From: Leptofilum sp965223525
Lineage (GTDB): Bacteria > Chloroflexota > Anaerolineae > Promineifilales > Promineifilaceae
NCBI RefSeq assembly: GCF_965223525.1
Contig: NZ_OZ245005.1
Coordinates: 1,674,001 to 1,738,000 of the forward strand
Direction: 5' to 3'
Length of the DNA: 64,000 bases
The notes beneath the pieces were generated by a model. It ran no database searches and was not told where the DNA came from. It worked only from the letters and a program-made list of their open reading frames with translations. The position numbers and the translations under genes were made by a program. Positions 15,742 to 24,704 of this stretch are shown here, piece after piece; within the stretch, counting starts at the first letter, position 1, and the number at the start of each line of letters is the position of its first letter.

Positions 15742-17112
15742 TTATTGTCGAGATTGCGTTTGTGAGCGTTCGTTTGCTTCAACGAAAACGGCCGTTGTCT
15801 TCGCCTCAACTTCTTCCAATGTCGCACCTGGCATCAGCTCCAGCAACGTCAGCTTACCATCTTCAAAGCCAAACACCGCCAAATCAGTAATTATCATGTC
15901 CACCGCGCCGAGTGCGGTGAGCGGTAGGGTGCATTCCGGCACGATTTTGGCTGCGCCGTCCCGGCTGGCGTGGGTCATGGTGATGATCAGTTTCTTCGCG
16001 CCAGAGGCCAAATCCATCGCGCCGCCGACGCCGAGCAGCGGCTTGCCCGGTACGGCCCAGTTGGCCAGGTTACCGGCCTCATCCACCTGCAGGCCGCCCA
16101 TGATGGCCACGTCCACATGCCCGCCCCGAATCATGGCAAAGGAGTCGGCACTGTCGAAGTAGCTGCTACCCGGTAGGGCGGTTACCGGAATTTTGCCCGC
16201 GTTGACGGGGTAATCTAGTGCGCCGCCCGCCTCTGGGGCAGGACCAACGCCCAACATGCCGTTTTCGGTGTGCATAATAATGCCGTGTTCTGGCGTGATG
16301 AGATCGGCCACCAGCGTGGGAATGCCTACGCCCAAATTGACCACATCCCCCGGCTGTAGCTCTTGCAGAGCGCGGCGAGCCATGTTCATGCGCGTCTCGC
16401 TCACCTTTTTGGCCCCGCCGCTGATGGAGGCGGAGCTGCCCAAATCATCCAGCGTGGTGTGTGCCTGCACCAAAAAATCCACATAGCAGCCAGGAGTGTG
16501 AATTTCGTTGGGATCAAGCGCGCCGAGCGGCACAATTTCTTCTGCTTCTACGATAACAAGATTGGCGGCGGTGGCCATTGCCTTGTTGAAATTTTGTTCC
16601 GTCATGCGGTAAACGAGGTTACCTGCCTCGTCGGCGCGCCAGGCACGAACGAGAGCCACATCGCCATGCAGCGCAGGCTGAAAGACATTCTGCACGCCGT
16701 TGATATCCTTCGTTTCTTTGCCTTCCGCCAGAACGGTTCCGGCTGAAGTGGGGGTGTAAAAGCCGCCGATGCCGGCGCCAGCAGCCCGCATCGCTTCGGC
16801 CAGCGAGCCTTGAGGGATTAGCTCCACTTCAATCGTGCCAGATTGGGCGGCGGCTACGGCTTCTTTGTTGCTGGTGAAGAAGGAGCCAATTGCTTTTTTG
16901 ATTTGTCCGTTTCGCAGCAGGCGTCCCCCGCCGAGGCCAGGTTCGCCGACGTTGTTGGCGACGTAGATGAGGTCGCAGATGTCAGTTTCAGCCAAAGCGT
17001 GCAGCAGGTGGACGGGATTGCCTGTCATGCCAAAGCCGCCAACGAAAATAGTATCGCCGTTTTTGATGTGGGAAACGGCCGTTTCTAGTGAGAGTTGTGG
17101 TTTTTTGTTCAT
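15742..17112 (-). CDS. 3-oxoacid CoA-transferase, fused A and B subunits
   Basis: Family I CoA-transferase of 456 residues that moves CoA between succinyl- or acetyl-CoA and a 3-oxoacid such as acetoacetate. Residues 1-225 are the alpha part, with the oxyanion signature GGFGMTGNP and CDLIYVANNVGEPG. Residues about 240-445 are the beta part, starting MARRALQELQPGDVVNLGVG, with the catalytic Glu in HTENGMLG (around residue 282) and the GG-MDLASGAKK segment. In many bacteria these are two genes (scoA/scoB, atoD/atoA); the fusion resembles the mitochondrial SCOT arrangement. It could serve ketone-body, butyrate or 3-oxoadipate metabolism. The last residues are Gln-rich and unconserved. Confidence 0.92.
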   Translation of the reverse strand: MNKKPQLSLETAVSHIKNGDTIFVGGFGMTGNPVHLLHALAETDICDLIYVANNVGEPGLGGGRLLRNGQIKKAIGSFFTSNKEAVAAAQSGTIEVELIPQGSLAEAMRAAGAGIGGFYTPTSAGTVLAEGKETKDINGVQNVFQPALHGDVALVRAWRADEAGNLVYRMTEQNFNKAMATAANLVIVEAEEIVPLGALDPNEIHTPGCYVDFLVQAHTTLDDLGSSASISGGAKKVSETRMNMARRALQELQPGDVVNLGVGIPTLVADLITPEHGIIMHTENGMLGVGPAPEAGGALDYPVNAGKIPVTALPGSSYFDSADSFAMIRGGHVDVAIMGGLQVDEAGNLANWAVPGKPLLGVGGAMDLASGAKKLIITMTHASRDGAAKIVPECTLPLTALGAVDMIITDLAVFGFEDGKLTLLELMPGATLEEVEAKTTAVFVEANERSQTQSRQ

Positions 17113-17252
17113 GCCAGAATCTTATCACAATTTGGCTGCAGCTTGGGGATTTTTCACCATAAAATTGACTGAAAATGACGGGGCGCGTGGCTGGGGAAAC
17201 GGCCGTTTTGTGATAACCTTGTAGCGAATTCAACGACCCAAAGAGGAAGCCC

Positions 17253-19010
17253 ATGCGAAATTACTTACACATTCATTTAAATGACCAAACCGTGACCAGC
17301 CAGCCGATGGAAGGAGAGCAGTTGGTGACGGCCGGGCGGTATCTTATTGCCAAAACGCTGGTAGAAAGTGGTGTGGCTACCGTAGACCCACTGGGGTCAG
17401 ATAATCCGCTCATTTTTTCGGCGGGGCCGTTTGCCGGAACCACCTTTTCCAACGCCAACCGGCTCAGCGTTGGCTGCAAAAGCCCGCTCACGGGTGGCAT
17501 CAAGGAAGCCAATGCAGGCGGCACGTTGGCCTACGGCATGGGGCGCGTTGGCGTGGCGGGTTTCACGCTGCACGGCCAATCGGATGAGTGGGTGGTAATC
17601 CATTTTGACAAAGCAGGGAACTTGTCTTTTCATGATGGTTCGCCGTACCTGGGCAAGAATAATAGCGAAACCGCCGTTCTCCTCACAGAAAAATTTGGCA
17701 AAAAGATCAGCTTTGCCCTGTGTGGCCCGGTGGGCGAGTACCAGGGCTTGCTGGCGGGCATCACCATCAGTGATAGTGACGGGCGTGCCTCTCGGCTGGC
17801 GGCGCGCGGCGGCGTGGGCGCGGTGATGGGCAGCAAGAAGGTGAAGGCGATTGTGGTTGATCTGCACAAAATGCCCACTTTGCACGACCGCAAAAAGACG
17901 CTGGAATCGGTGCGTACTTACGCCAAATGGATTAACGAAGACCCGTCCATCCAAAATGGGTACAAGCCCATTGGCACGATGGGAATGGCGGATTACACCA
18001 ATCATGTGGGGGGCATTCCGGTGAATAATTTCACGCTGGGTGCCCAGGTGGATGATTCTGAAGAGACGTTCAAGATGGGTGGCAGCTACATTACGGAGCT
18101 AAATAATTCACGCGGGGGGAACCATTCCCACGCCTGTATGCCGGGCTGCGCCATCCAGTGCAGCAATGTATACGTGGATGCGGATGGCAATGAGATTACG
18201 TCACCCGTGGAGTATGAGACATTGGCGCTGCTGGGGACGAACTGCGGCCTGCGCGACCCGGATCATTTGGCAGAGATGAACCAATATTGCAATGAGTTGG
18301 GTATTGACACCATTGAAACTGGGGCGATGATTGCGGTGCTGATGGATGCGGGGCTGGCCGAGTTTGGCGATCTCGATTTCATGCGGAGGGTCTTTTTGGA
18401 ACTGAAGGCTGGGTCTGAGAACGGCCGTCTTTGGGCGCAAGGCACGGCACGGGTGGGGGAACATTACGGTATCCACCGCGTCCCGACCATCAAAAAGCAG
18501 GCCATCTCGGCCTACGATCCGCGCGTGATTGAAGTGACGGGCATCTCGATGATGACCACAGCGCAGGGGGCAGATCACACGGCAGGCAACGTGCCAAAGG
18601 TGAATTCTCGTAGCAAAAATCTGGATGAATTGAAGCGGCTCAGTTTGGAGGCGCAAATTGGGTGTGCGGCCGTAGATTCGATTGGCCTGTGCATTTTTGG
18701 GCGGTCTGTTACCAATCCTAACGTAGAATTCTTGGCGAATGCGGTGAATGCGGCCGTTGGCACCGAGCTAGACCCCACATTCTTCCAAAAAATAGGACGA
18801 GCCACCCTGCAGCTGGAGCGCGAATTTAACTTGGCGGCGGGTTTTGTTGAGGAAGATGATAACTTGCCAGACTTTTTCTATGATGAAGCGTTGCCACCGT
18901 CCAACCAGGCGGCTCGCTTCCGTGCGTCAGACGTGCATCAAATTTATGACCAGTTGGATGCGGTGGGGGTGCAGGGGGTGCCGGAGGAATACGGCCGTGC
19001 TAATGGTTAA
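17253..19010 (+). CDS. Aldehyde ferredoxin oxidoreductase family protein
   Basis: Tungsten- or molybdenum-pterin enzyme of 585 residues that oxidises aldehydes to acids with ferredoxin in characterised members. The N-terminal domain has the family pattern PLIFSAGPFAGTTF, SPLTGGIKEANAGG and RLAARGGVGAVMGSKKVKAI. The [4Fe-4S] ligands are ACMPGCAIQC (about residues 293-302), spaced CX3CX3C rather than the CX2CX3C of Pyrococcus AOR, with a later Cys likely the fourth. AGAGG precedes the start. The protein belongs to an uncharacterised subfamily, so substrate and metal are open. No pterin-synthesis gene is nearby. Confidence 0.88.
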   Translation: MRNYLHIHLNDQTVTSQPMEGEQLVTAGRYLIAKTLVESGVATVDPLGSDNPLIFSAGPFAGTTFSNANRLSVGCKSPLTGGIKEANAGGTLAYGMGRVGVAGFTLHGQSDEWVVIHFDKAGNLSFHDGSPYLGKNNSETAVLLTEKFGKKISFALCGPVGEYQGLLAGITISDSDGRASRLAARGGVGAVMGSKKVKAIVVDLHKMPTLHDRKKTLESVRTYAKWINEDPSIQNGYKPIGTMGMADYTNHVGGIPVNNFTLGAQVDDSEETFKMGGSYITELNNSRGGNHSHACMPGCAIQCSNVYVDADGNEITSPVEYETLALLGTNCGLRDPDHLAEMNQYCNELGIDTIETGAMIAVLMDAGLAEFGDLDFMRRVFLELKAGSENGRLWAQGTARVGEHYGIHRVPTIKKQAISAYDPRVIEVTGISMMTTAQGADHTAGNVPKVNSRSKNLDELKRLSLEAQIGCAAVDSIGLCIFGRSVTNPNVEFLANAVNAAVGTELDPTFFQKIGRATLQLEREFNLAAGFVEEDDNLPDFFYDEALPPSNQAARFRASDVHQIYDQLDAVGVQGVPEEYGRANG

Positions 19011-19045
19011 TGTTCGTTCAGGGCTATTCAGTATTCGCAATTATA

Positions 19046-19116
19046 GGACGCAGACGAGCGCATATGACGCGGAAAGTTGCTTGCAATCTGCGCTCGTCCG
19101 CGTTTATCCGCGTCCC
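19046..19116. repeat. Dispersed GGACGC(A/G)GA-type inverted repeat
   Basis: Two inverted copies of a unit reading about GGACGC..GACGAGCGCA face each other: GACGAGCGCA on the left and TGCGCTCGTC on the right, with TATCCGCGTCC closing the element. The terminator stem at 4380 contains related sequence (GATGACGCGGA). Noncoding, between the AOR and clpS genes. Confidence 0.6.
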
Positions 19117-19185
19117 ATTGTCTAGCAATGTGGAAACCCTAAATGCTCGTCTGTTTTCATGGCTGGCAAACTGCTTTGAGGTAAA

Positions 19186-19563
19186 ATGGGCAGCGGTATG
19201 GAGATTGTCGAACAGTTCCGCTTAGAGGCTCAAAATACGCAATCTGCAATGGTGAAAGCTGAGGCAGATTGGGACCTTGACACCGATCTGGAACAGCTGA
19301 CCAATGATGACCAGGAAGATTTGGCCAGGGTGCTTATTCACAACGATGACGTGACGCCGATGGATTTTGTTGTGGTCATTTTACAGCGCATTTTTCAGCT
19401 TTCCCCACTGGAAGCCGAGCATGTGATGATCACCGCCCACTTTAACGGGCTGGCACTAGTGGCTACGCTACCGCTGAGCGAAGCCAAAAAGCGGGTGGGG
19501 AAGGCGCATTTCGCCGCTCAATTGGAGGGGTACCCCCTCATGTTTTCCATTGAAGTACTTTAA
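19186..19563 (+). CDS. clpS: ATP-dependent Clp protease adaptor ClpS
   Basis: Adaptor of 125 residues that delivers N-degron substrates to ClpA/ClpC. The core begins near residue 45 with RVLIHNDDVTPMDFVVVILQ; NDDVTPMDFV is the family signature, with the N-end-binding Asn, Asp, Asp cluster. AEHVMITAHFNGLALVATLP and EAKKRVGKAHFAAQLEGYPL complete the fold. Here the usual 'H' helix residues for hydrophobic N-termini (M and H positions) are present. The N-terminal 44 residues are acidic and unconserved. GAGG precedes the ATG at 19186; an ATG 12 nt later is an alternative start. Confidence 0.9.
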   Translation: MGSGMEIVEQFRLEAQNTQSAMVKAEADWDLDTDLEQLTNDDQEDLARVLIHNDDVTPMDFVVVILQRIFQLSPLEAEHVMITAHFNGLALVATLPLSEAKKRVGKAHFAAQLEGYPLMFSIEVL

Positions 19564-19604
19564 TAGGCTACACAGAACACAGAGATTTTAGAGTCGGAGG
19601 CAAC

Positions 19605-20933
19605 ATGAAGTTTAGTATGGCTGGTGCTGGCCCGGTGGGTCAGGAATTGATTAAGCGAGACATCAATGTGCTTTCACCCTCATACGCTCGTGAATATGCG
19701 CTGGTCGTAGAGAAGGCGGAAGGGTCGGAAGTTTGGGATGTAGACGGCCGTCGCTACATTGATTTTATGGCAGGGATTGCCGTGCAGAACGTGGGGCATC
19801 GCCATCCACGGGTTGTGGAAGCGGTAAAGGAGCAGATTGACAAATTTTGGCACGTTTGCCTAGCCGATTTTTATTACCCGCAGGCTATTGAGCTGGGTGA
19901 AAAATTGCAGCAGGTGGCTCCGATGGACGGTCGTACCCGCGTCTACTTTGGCAATTCTGGCACCGAAGCCGTGGAAGCAGCCATTAAGCTGGCGATGTAC
20001 AAGACGGGTCGCACGCGCTTTATTGGCTTTTTTGGTGCATTTCATGGCCGAACGCTCGGTTCGCTTTCGTTCACAGCCAGCAAATCGGTGCAGCGAGCTA
20101 ACTATTTGCCTGGGGTAAAGGTGTACCATCTGCCGTTCCCCAATGCGTACCGCCCCGTGCTGGTGCAGCAGGCAGATGAAAACTACGGCGACACCGTCAT
20201 TGATTACCTGGAAGATTTGGTGTTTCGCACGACGCTATCGCCTGAGGATGTAGCGGCCGTTTTAGTAGAACCGATTCAGGGCGAGGGCGGCTACATTGTG
20301 CCTGCGCCCGGGTTCTTCAGCCGCCTGCGTGAAGTGTGCGACAGGCACGGCATTTTGTTGATTGTGGATGAAATTCAAAGTGGTGTGGGGCGCACCGGTA
20401 AATGGTGGGCCATTGAGCATGAAGACGTGCAGCCAGATATTGTCTGTTTTGCCAAAGGGGTGGGCAGTGGGATGCCAATTGGCGGCATCTTGGCACCAGA
20501 AGCGATTATGGATTGGAAACCGGGGTCGCACGGCAGCACCTTTGGCGGCAATCCGGTGGCGGCCATTTCTGCCCTTACCACGCTGCAAGTCATCGAAGAA
20601 GAGAATTTGTTGGCAAAGGCAAATGAGACGGGCCAGCATATCATGGATGCGCTGGTTGAGATGGCAGGACGGCACCCCAGCCTGGGGGATGTGCGAGGGC
20701 GCGGCCTGATGATTGGCATGGAGTTTGTGAAGGATCGAGAAAGTAAAGAGCGGGCAGTGAAGCTGCGTGATCATCTGATTCAGCACGCTTTTGAGAATGG
20801 CTTGCTGCTGATTCCCTGCGGCACGAACTCGATTCGCATTACGCCGCCGCTGAATATCCCACACAATTTGGTTGAAGAAGGCCTGCATATTTTTGAAGCG
20901 GCTCTGACGGATGCCGAGGCAAAGTATCTTTAA
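19605..20933 (+). CDS. Class III aminotransferase (acetylornithine/4-aminobutyrate type)
   Basis: PLP-dependent transaminase of 442 residues. GGAGG lies 5 nt before the ATG. The substrate-side N-terminus reads VWDVDGRRYIDFMAGIAVQN. The PLP-phosphate loop is GNSGTEAVEAAIKLA, the Asp contacting the pyridine nitrogen is in IVDEIQSGVGRTGK, and the Schiff-base lysine is in CFAKGVGSGMPIGG; STFGGNPVA follows. The segment KFWHVCLADFYYPQAIELGE resembles 4-aminobutyrate/archaeal-type acetylornithine aminotransferases more than ArgD. Neighbouring genes do not form an arginine operon, so GABA or another omega-amino acid is a plausible substrate. Assignment within the class is not certain. Confidence 0.9.
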   Translation: MKFSMAGAGPVGQELIKRDINVLSPSYAREYALVVEKAEGSEVWDVDGRRYIDFMAGIAVQNVGHRHPRVVEAVKEQIDKFWHVCLADFYYPQAIELGEKLQQVAPMDGRTRVYFGNSGTEAVEAAIKLAMYKTGRTRFIGFFGAFHGRTLGSLSFTASKSVQRANYLPGVKVYHLPFPNAYRPVLVQQADENYGDTVIDYLEDLVFRTTLSPEDVAAVLVEPIQGEGGYIVPAPGFFSRLREVCDRHGILLIVDEIQSGVGRTGKWWAIEHEDVQPDIVCFAKGVGSGMPIGGILAPEAIMDWKPGSHGSTFGGNPVAAISALTTLQVIEEENLLAKANETGQHIMDALVEMAGRHPSLGDVRGRGLMIGMEFVKDRESKERAVKLRDHLIQHAFENGLLLIPCGTNSIRITPPLNIPHNLVEEGLHIFEAALTDAEAKYL

Positions 20934-20942
20934 AGCATGTTT

Positions 20943-21002
20943 AGACTTTTGAAGTTTCAATCAGAGAGAAGCTGCGTTCGGAGATAAAAACTTCAAAAGT
21001 CT
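20943..21002. repeat. Inverted repeat between aminotransferase and aldolase genes
   Basis: Exact 15-bp arms AGACTTTTGAAGTTT and AAACTTCAAAAGTCT are separated by 30 nt. There is no following T-run. It could be a transcript hairpin that reduces read-through into the next gene or a palindromic repeat. Confidence 0.7.
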
Positions 21003-21015
21003 CTAGAAATCATTT

Positions 21016-21924
21016 ATGAAAACAAAAATTGCACGATTAAAATCGTTGTTGCACGGCGGGGTAACATCTGCCCTGGCGACGCCCATATTAGCGGATGGGA
21101 TGACGGTTAATACGGCCGTACTGCCCCAACTCATCCACTTTTTGCTAGATGCCGGGGTGCGTGGCCTCTTTGTGGGCGGCTCCACTGGGGAAGGTGTGCT
21201 TTTAAGCGAGACGGAACGAATGCGGCTGCATGAAACGGCCGTCTCAGTGGTAAACGGCCGTGTGCCAATCATCCTGCACACGGGAACCAACCAGCTTGAA
21301 TCTACCCTGGCACTCTGCCGCCACGCTGAACAAATTGGAGCGGATGCTGTGGCCATGGTGACCCCATTTTTCTACAAAATGGATGACGATGGTCTGGCAG
21401 CTTACTATCGCCAAGTGGCGGCCAGCGTGCCCAACATGCCGCTCATGCTGTACGATATTCCTCAGTTGGCCGTCAACGGTATCTCGCCCGGATTATTGGC
21501 GCGTTTGGGTAGCGACATTCCGTCATTGCTGGGCATTAAATCCAGCCGACCCGATGCTCAAATTGTGCGACAATTGCTGGATGTGACGCTACCACATTTA
21601 CTATTCTTGGTAGGCAATGAGGCGACGTCGCTCGGTTTGCTGGCGTTGGGAGCAGATGGCTTGATTAGTGGCTTGAGTACGGCCGTTCCCGAACCATTTA
21701 TTGCCCTGACCCAAACATTTTTTAACGGTGAGATTGCCCAAGCGCAGCATCATCAACGCCAGATCAACCAACTGCTGGCACAGTTACCGGCTGGTGCGCG
21801 TATTGGAGCCATTAAGCAAATTCTTGCTGGGCGGGGTATCGAGATGGGCATAGCCGTTCCGCCACGCCCCATGCCCGCAGAGGATATTTGGTTGAAGATA
21901 CGGCCGTTGCTGGAATTCGCCTAA
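21016..21924 (+). CDS. Dihydrodipicolinate synthase/N-acetylneuraminate lyase family aldolase
   Basis: Class I pyruvate-type aldolase or lyase of 302 residues, TIM barrel. The keto-acid binding motif is GGSTGEGVLLS (canonical GTTGE-like), the catalytic Tyr is in MLYDIPQ and the Schiff-base Lys in LGIKSSRPD. AVAMVTPFFYKMDDDGLAAY is the usual substrate-channel region. Isofunctional members include DapA, NanA, KdgD and HpaI-like enzymes, and the residues seen do not decide among them. It is followed after 4 nt by a HAD phosphatase gene on the same strand, so a carbohydrate-acid pathway is more likely than lysine synthesis. No RBS is obvious upstream of the ATG. Confidence 0.85.
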   Translation: MKTKIARLKSLLHGGVTSALATPILADGMTVNTAVLPQLIHFLLDAGVRGLFVGGSTGEGVLLSETERMRLHETAVSVVNGRVPIILHTGTNQLESTLALCRHAEQIGADAVAMVTPFFYKMDDDGLAAYYRQVAASVPNMPLMLYDIPQLAVNGISPGLLARLGSDIPSLLGIKSSRPDAQIVRQLLDVTLPHLLFLVGNEATSLGLLALGADGLISGLSTAVPEPFIALTQTFFNGEIAQAQHHQRQINQLLAQLPAGARIGAIKQILAGRGIEMGIAVPPRPMPAEDIWLKIRPLLEFA

Positions 21925-21928
21925 GCCG

Positions 21929-22618
21929 ATGAAAAAATTACTTCTCTTCGATATTGATGGCACGCTCATCCGCAGCAACGGGGCGGGGCGGCTGACGCTG
22001 GCCTACGCACTGGAAACGCTGTACGGAACGTGCGGCCCGCTAGACAGCTACAACATGAGCGGCAAGACAGACCCGCGCATCATCACCGATTTGTTAATGG
22101 CCGTGGGCATACCCGCCACAGAAATCAAACAAAAGCTACCGGCCATTTACGAACTCATGGCTGAACATGGTCAAAAAATCTTTTGGGAAAAAGAGATGAC
22201 CCCTTGCCCTGGCATTCCAGCGCTATTGGCACAGCTAGCGGCCAGGGATGATTTGCTGCTTGGGTTGCTTACGGGCAATGCTCAGTTAACTGCACCCCTG
22301 AAACTTTCGGCGGCTGGCGTTGATCCACTCTTGTTTAAGGTTGGGGCTTATGGTTCTGATGCGCTGGACAGAAATGAGTTGCCAGCCATCGGCATGGCGC
22401 GGGCCAATCAGTTGACGGGGGGCAATTTCAATGGTAACAATACAATCATTATTGGCGACACCCCAGCGGATATTTTGTGTGCGCGGGCTGGTAGGGCAAC
22501 GGCCGTTGCTGTTGCTAGCGGTTGGCATGCTGCTTCTACCCTAGCCGATTATCATCCAGACTACCTGTTTGACAATCTGGCAAATACTGAGCAGGTGCTA
22601 GCGACCGTTTTTGCATGA
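21929..22618 (+). CDS. HAD-superfamily phosphatase
   Basis: Hydrolase of 229 residues with the HAD motifs: nucleophile FDIDGTL near the N-terminus, motif II Thr in LLGLLTGN, a motif III basic residue and motif IV IIGDTPADILCA. An alpha-helical cap of the phosphoglycolate-phosphatase type (C1) lies between motifs I and II. It starts 4 nt after the aldolase gene and is presumably co-transcribed with it. The substrate is probably a small sugar phosphate or phosphoglycolate; nothing more specific can be read. Confidence 0.88.
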   Translation: MKKLLLFDIDGTLIRSNGAGRLTLAYALETLYGTCGPLDSYNMSGKTDPRIITDLLMAVGIPATEIKQKLPAIYELMAEHGQKIFWEKEMTPCPGIPALLAQLAARDDLLLGLLTGNAQLTAPLKLSAAGVDPLLFKVGAYGSDALDRNELPAIGMARANQLTGGNFNGNNTIIIGDTPADILCARAGRATAVAVASGWHAASTLADYHPDYLFDNLANTEQVLATVFA

Positions 22619-22634
22619 TTTTGGAGGGATATTG

Positions 22635-22934
22635 GTGGAAAAAAAAGAAATTGCTGAGCTAAAGCTGCACGTTGCCAAGCCAACAATCTTCAAAATAGGT
22701 CTGTTGCACGAATGGGTCGTTTGGCAATTCCCCAAAAAACACCCCACGGCTACGGGGTTTTGTGGCGCAGTGCACCCGCCACTAGAAAAATACGGCTGGT
22801 TTCCTGCTATTGTTCAACCTGACAAAAACGAAGTCCACATTTACGGTCATATCCCAGAACCATTTGAATCCCCGGAGCAAGCTGCAGATTTTTTTGTCGC
22901 TACAAAGAACAGTGTTGCAAAAGCGGGAAATTAG
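22635..22934 (+). CDS. Small protein of unknown function
   Basis: The start is taken as GTG at 22635 because TTGGAGGG lies 7 nt upstream; an in-frame ATG at 22611 would place that sequence inside the gene and overlap the HAD gene. The 99-residue product is soluble, with WVVWQFPKKHPTATGFCG and EVHIYGHIPEPFESPEQAA. The second half has a beta-strand then a helix, suggesting a small alpha/beta domain. I do not recognise a family. It lies 16 nt downstream of the HAD gene in the same orientation and likely belongs to that transcript. Confidence 0.6.
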   Translation: MEKKEIAELKLHVAKPTIFKIGLLHEWVVWQFPKKHPTATGFCGAVHPPLEKYGWFPAIVQPDKNEVHIYGHIPEPFESPEQAADFFVATKNSVAKAGN

Positions 22935-22969
22935 TTTGAAATAAGTAGAGTCGTTTCTACTGCTCTTAC

Positions 22970-24226
22970 CTAAATAACAGTGTTATCTGGAATAATTGCA
23001 TTTTTGGGGATGATGATGATGCCATCTTTGGCTACCCAGTTAGGGCCTTCTCCATCTGGTCTGTCGGGGATATTTTGAATAACCACATTGCGCCCAATGC
23101 GCGCGTTTTTGTCAACAATTGCTCTGGAAATTGAGCTTCCTTCACCAATGCCCACATCGGGTATGCCTTTAGCTGCATTTTCCTGAATCATTGCTTCCGA
23201 TTCATAATAATCGGCCCCCATGATAATGGTGGCTTCAATTTTGGTGTTTGCTTTAATAATGCTGCGAAGCCCAACAACGGCCGTGTTGATGTCTGATTTT
23301 GAAATACGACAACCATCAGTCAGCAACACATCATTCATACTTGCCCCGTTAATTTCTGAGGCGGGTAAAAAGCGGGCTCTTGTATAAATTGGCGTCTTGG
23401 CACTGTAAAAGTCGAATGGCGCGTCGGGACAAGCCATGTCTAAGTTAACCTGGTAAAAGCGCTGAATCGTTCCGATATCTTCCCAGTATCCTTCAAAAAT
23501 GAATCCTTTTAGATGATGTGAAGCCATTGCCTGGGGCAGAATATCGCTACCAAAATCGTTGCCATCCCCTTCAAGAAGTTCAAATAACACATCCGTGTTG
23601 AAAACGTAAATACCCATCGAAGCCATAAACGGCCGTTCTGCACCGGGCCAGCTTGCCATTACGTCCAGTTCAGGATCTGTCTTGGGTTTTTCTTTGAACT
23701 CCACCACGTTTTTGTCAGCATCTAATTTTAAGATACCTAATCCCGGGGCGACGTCACGCGGAACTGGCTGCACTGCTACTGTTACATCTGCGCCGGTTTC
23801 TATATGTTGCTCGACAAACTTGCGGTAATCCATGCGATATAAATGGTCTCCGGCAAGGATAAGCGTATATTTGGTTCCAGCTTGCTTAATTTCAATGGAT
23901 TGTTTGCGGACAGCATCGGCCGTACCCTGGTACCAATCAATGCTCGTTGGCTTTTGTTCTGCGGCTAGAATTTGTACCCAGCCTGGCGAAAAAACATCTC
24001 GATTGTAGGTGCGATGAATGTGTCTGTGAAGCGAAACGGAGTTAAATTGTGTCAGAATGGCGATTTTGGCTATGCCAGCGTGTAGGCAGCTACTCATAGG
24101 AATATCAATGAGGCGATATTTGCCCGCTAGTGGTACGGCCGGTTTGGCTCGTTCTTTTGTTAACGGATACAGGCGTGTCCCAGCACCACCACCCAAAATT
24201 AGCCCAAGCACATCTTGCATTTGCAT
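22970..24226 (-). CDS. glgC: Glucose-1-phosphate adenylyltransferase
   Basis: Makes ADP-glucose from glucose-1-phosphate and ATP, the committed step of bacterial glycogen synthesis. 418 residues, normal length. The nucleotidyltransferase core has LGGGAGTRLYPLTKERAKP, the fructose-1,6-bisphosphate-type region PLAGKYRLIDIPMSS, LAGDHLYRMDY and the substrate loop FKEKP. The C-terminal left-handed beta-helix repeats (SKSDINTAVVGLRSIIK; IDKNARIGRNV-like) are present. No glgA, glgB or glgP lies nearby, so this is an isolated glg gene. GGGGAAA precedes the ATG. Confidence 0.95.
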   Translation of the reverse strand: MQMQDVLGLILGGGAGTRLYPLTKERAKPAVPLAGKYRLIDIPMSSCLHAGIAKIAILTQFNSVSLHRHIHRTYNRDVFSPGWVQILAAEQKPTSIDWYQGTADAVRKQSIEIKQAGTKYTLILAGDHLYRMDYRKFVEQHIETGADVTVAVQPVPRDVAPGLGILKLDADKNVVEFKEKPKTDPELDVMASWPGAERPFMASMGIYVFNTDVLFELLEGDGNDFGSDILPQAMASHHLKGFIFEGYWEDIGTIQRFYQVNLDMACPDAPFDFYSAKTPIYTRARFLPASEINGASMNDVLLTDGCRISKSDINTAVVGLRSIIKANTKIEATIIMGADYYESEAMIQENAAKGIPDVGIGEGSSISRAIVDKNARIGRNVVIQNIPDRPDGEGPNWVAKDGIIIIPKNAIIPDNTVI

Positions 24227-24377
24227 GTGGATTTCCCCTTCAACTCGATAGACAACATTTGTAGGTACTTTGTTCAGGCTTCCCCATGCACAATTAAAAC
24301 AGAGAATCTTCTTTTAGACCAATAACAAAATTTAATGAACAGATGCCTAATGCTACTGCGTTTTGCCTATTCTCTGC

Positions 24378-24383
24378 TATAAT
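24378..24383 (+). promoter_or_regulatory. Candidate -10 box upstream of tatA
   Basis: TATAAT on the plus strand, 119 nt before the tatA ATG, in a region divergent to glgC. The -35 side is poor (TACTGC at 18 bp), so the call rests on the hexamer and location. Confidence 0.35.
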
Positions 24384-24502
24384 TTTGTTGCTGCTAAACA
24401 TTTGTGCCGTTGATTGCAAATGATGGATATAAGCCTAGATGGTGTTGTCTTTGGTGCAACTTTTAGGCTTTGACAGAGTAGTATGTAGAAAGGAGATTTT
24501 TT

Positions 24503-24685
24503 ATGGCTGGTTTAGGTTATGCTGAGCTTTTGATTATTCTAGTAATTGTGCTAATTATTTTTGGTGTTGGACGCATTAGTCGTCTTGGGTCTGAGTTGGG
24601 CAAAGGCATTAGTGCCTTCCGTGAAGGCGTCCGTGAAGGCAGCAACGAGGACGACGAGAAAGATACCTCAGATATTGAGGCATAA
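24503..24685 (+). CDS. tatA: Sec-independent protein translocase TatA
   Basis: Pore-forming subunit of the twin-arginine system, 60 residues. One N-terminal membrane helix (LLIILVIVLIIFGVGRISR) followed by the amphipathic helix LGSELGKGISAFREGV and an acidic tail is the TatA/E plan. AAGGAGA lies 6 nt before the ATG. The usual FGP hinge is FGV here. It is the first gene of a tatABC operon. Confidence 0.93.
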   Translation: MAGLGYAELLIILVIVLIIFGVGRISRLGSELGKGISAFREGVREGSNEDDEKDTSDIEA

Positions 24686-24704
24686 TTTGGTGAGTTGATG
24701 TTTC

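Noticed and set aside
20262..20960. Minus-strand 232-codon frame over the aminotransferase gene
   Set aside because: Shadow of a strongly conserved PLP enzyme; no motif or RBS.
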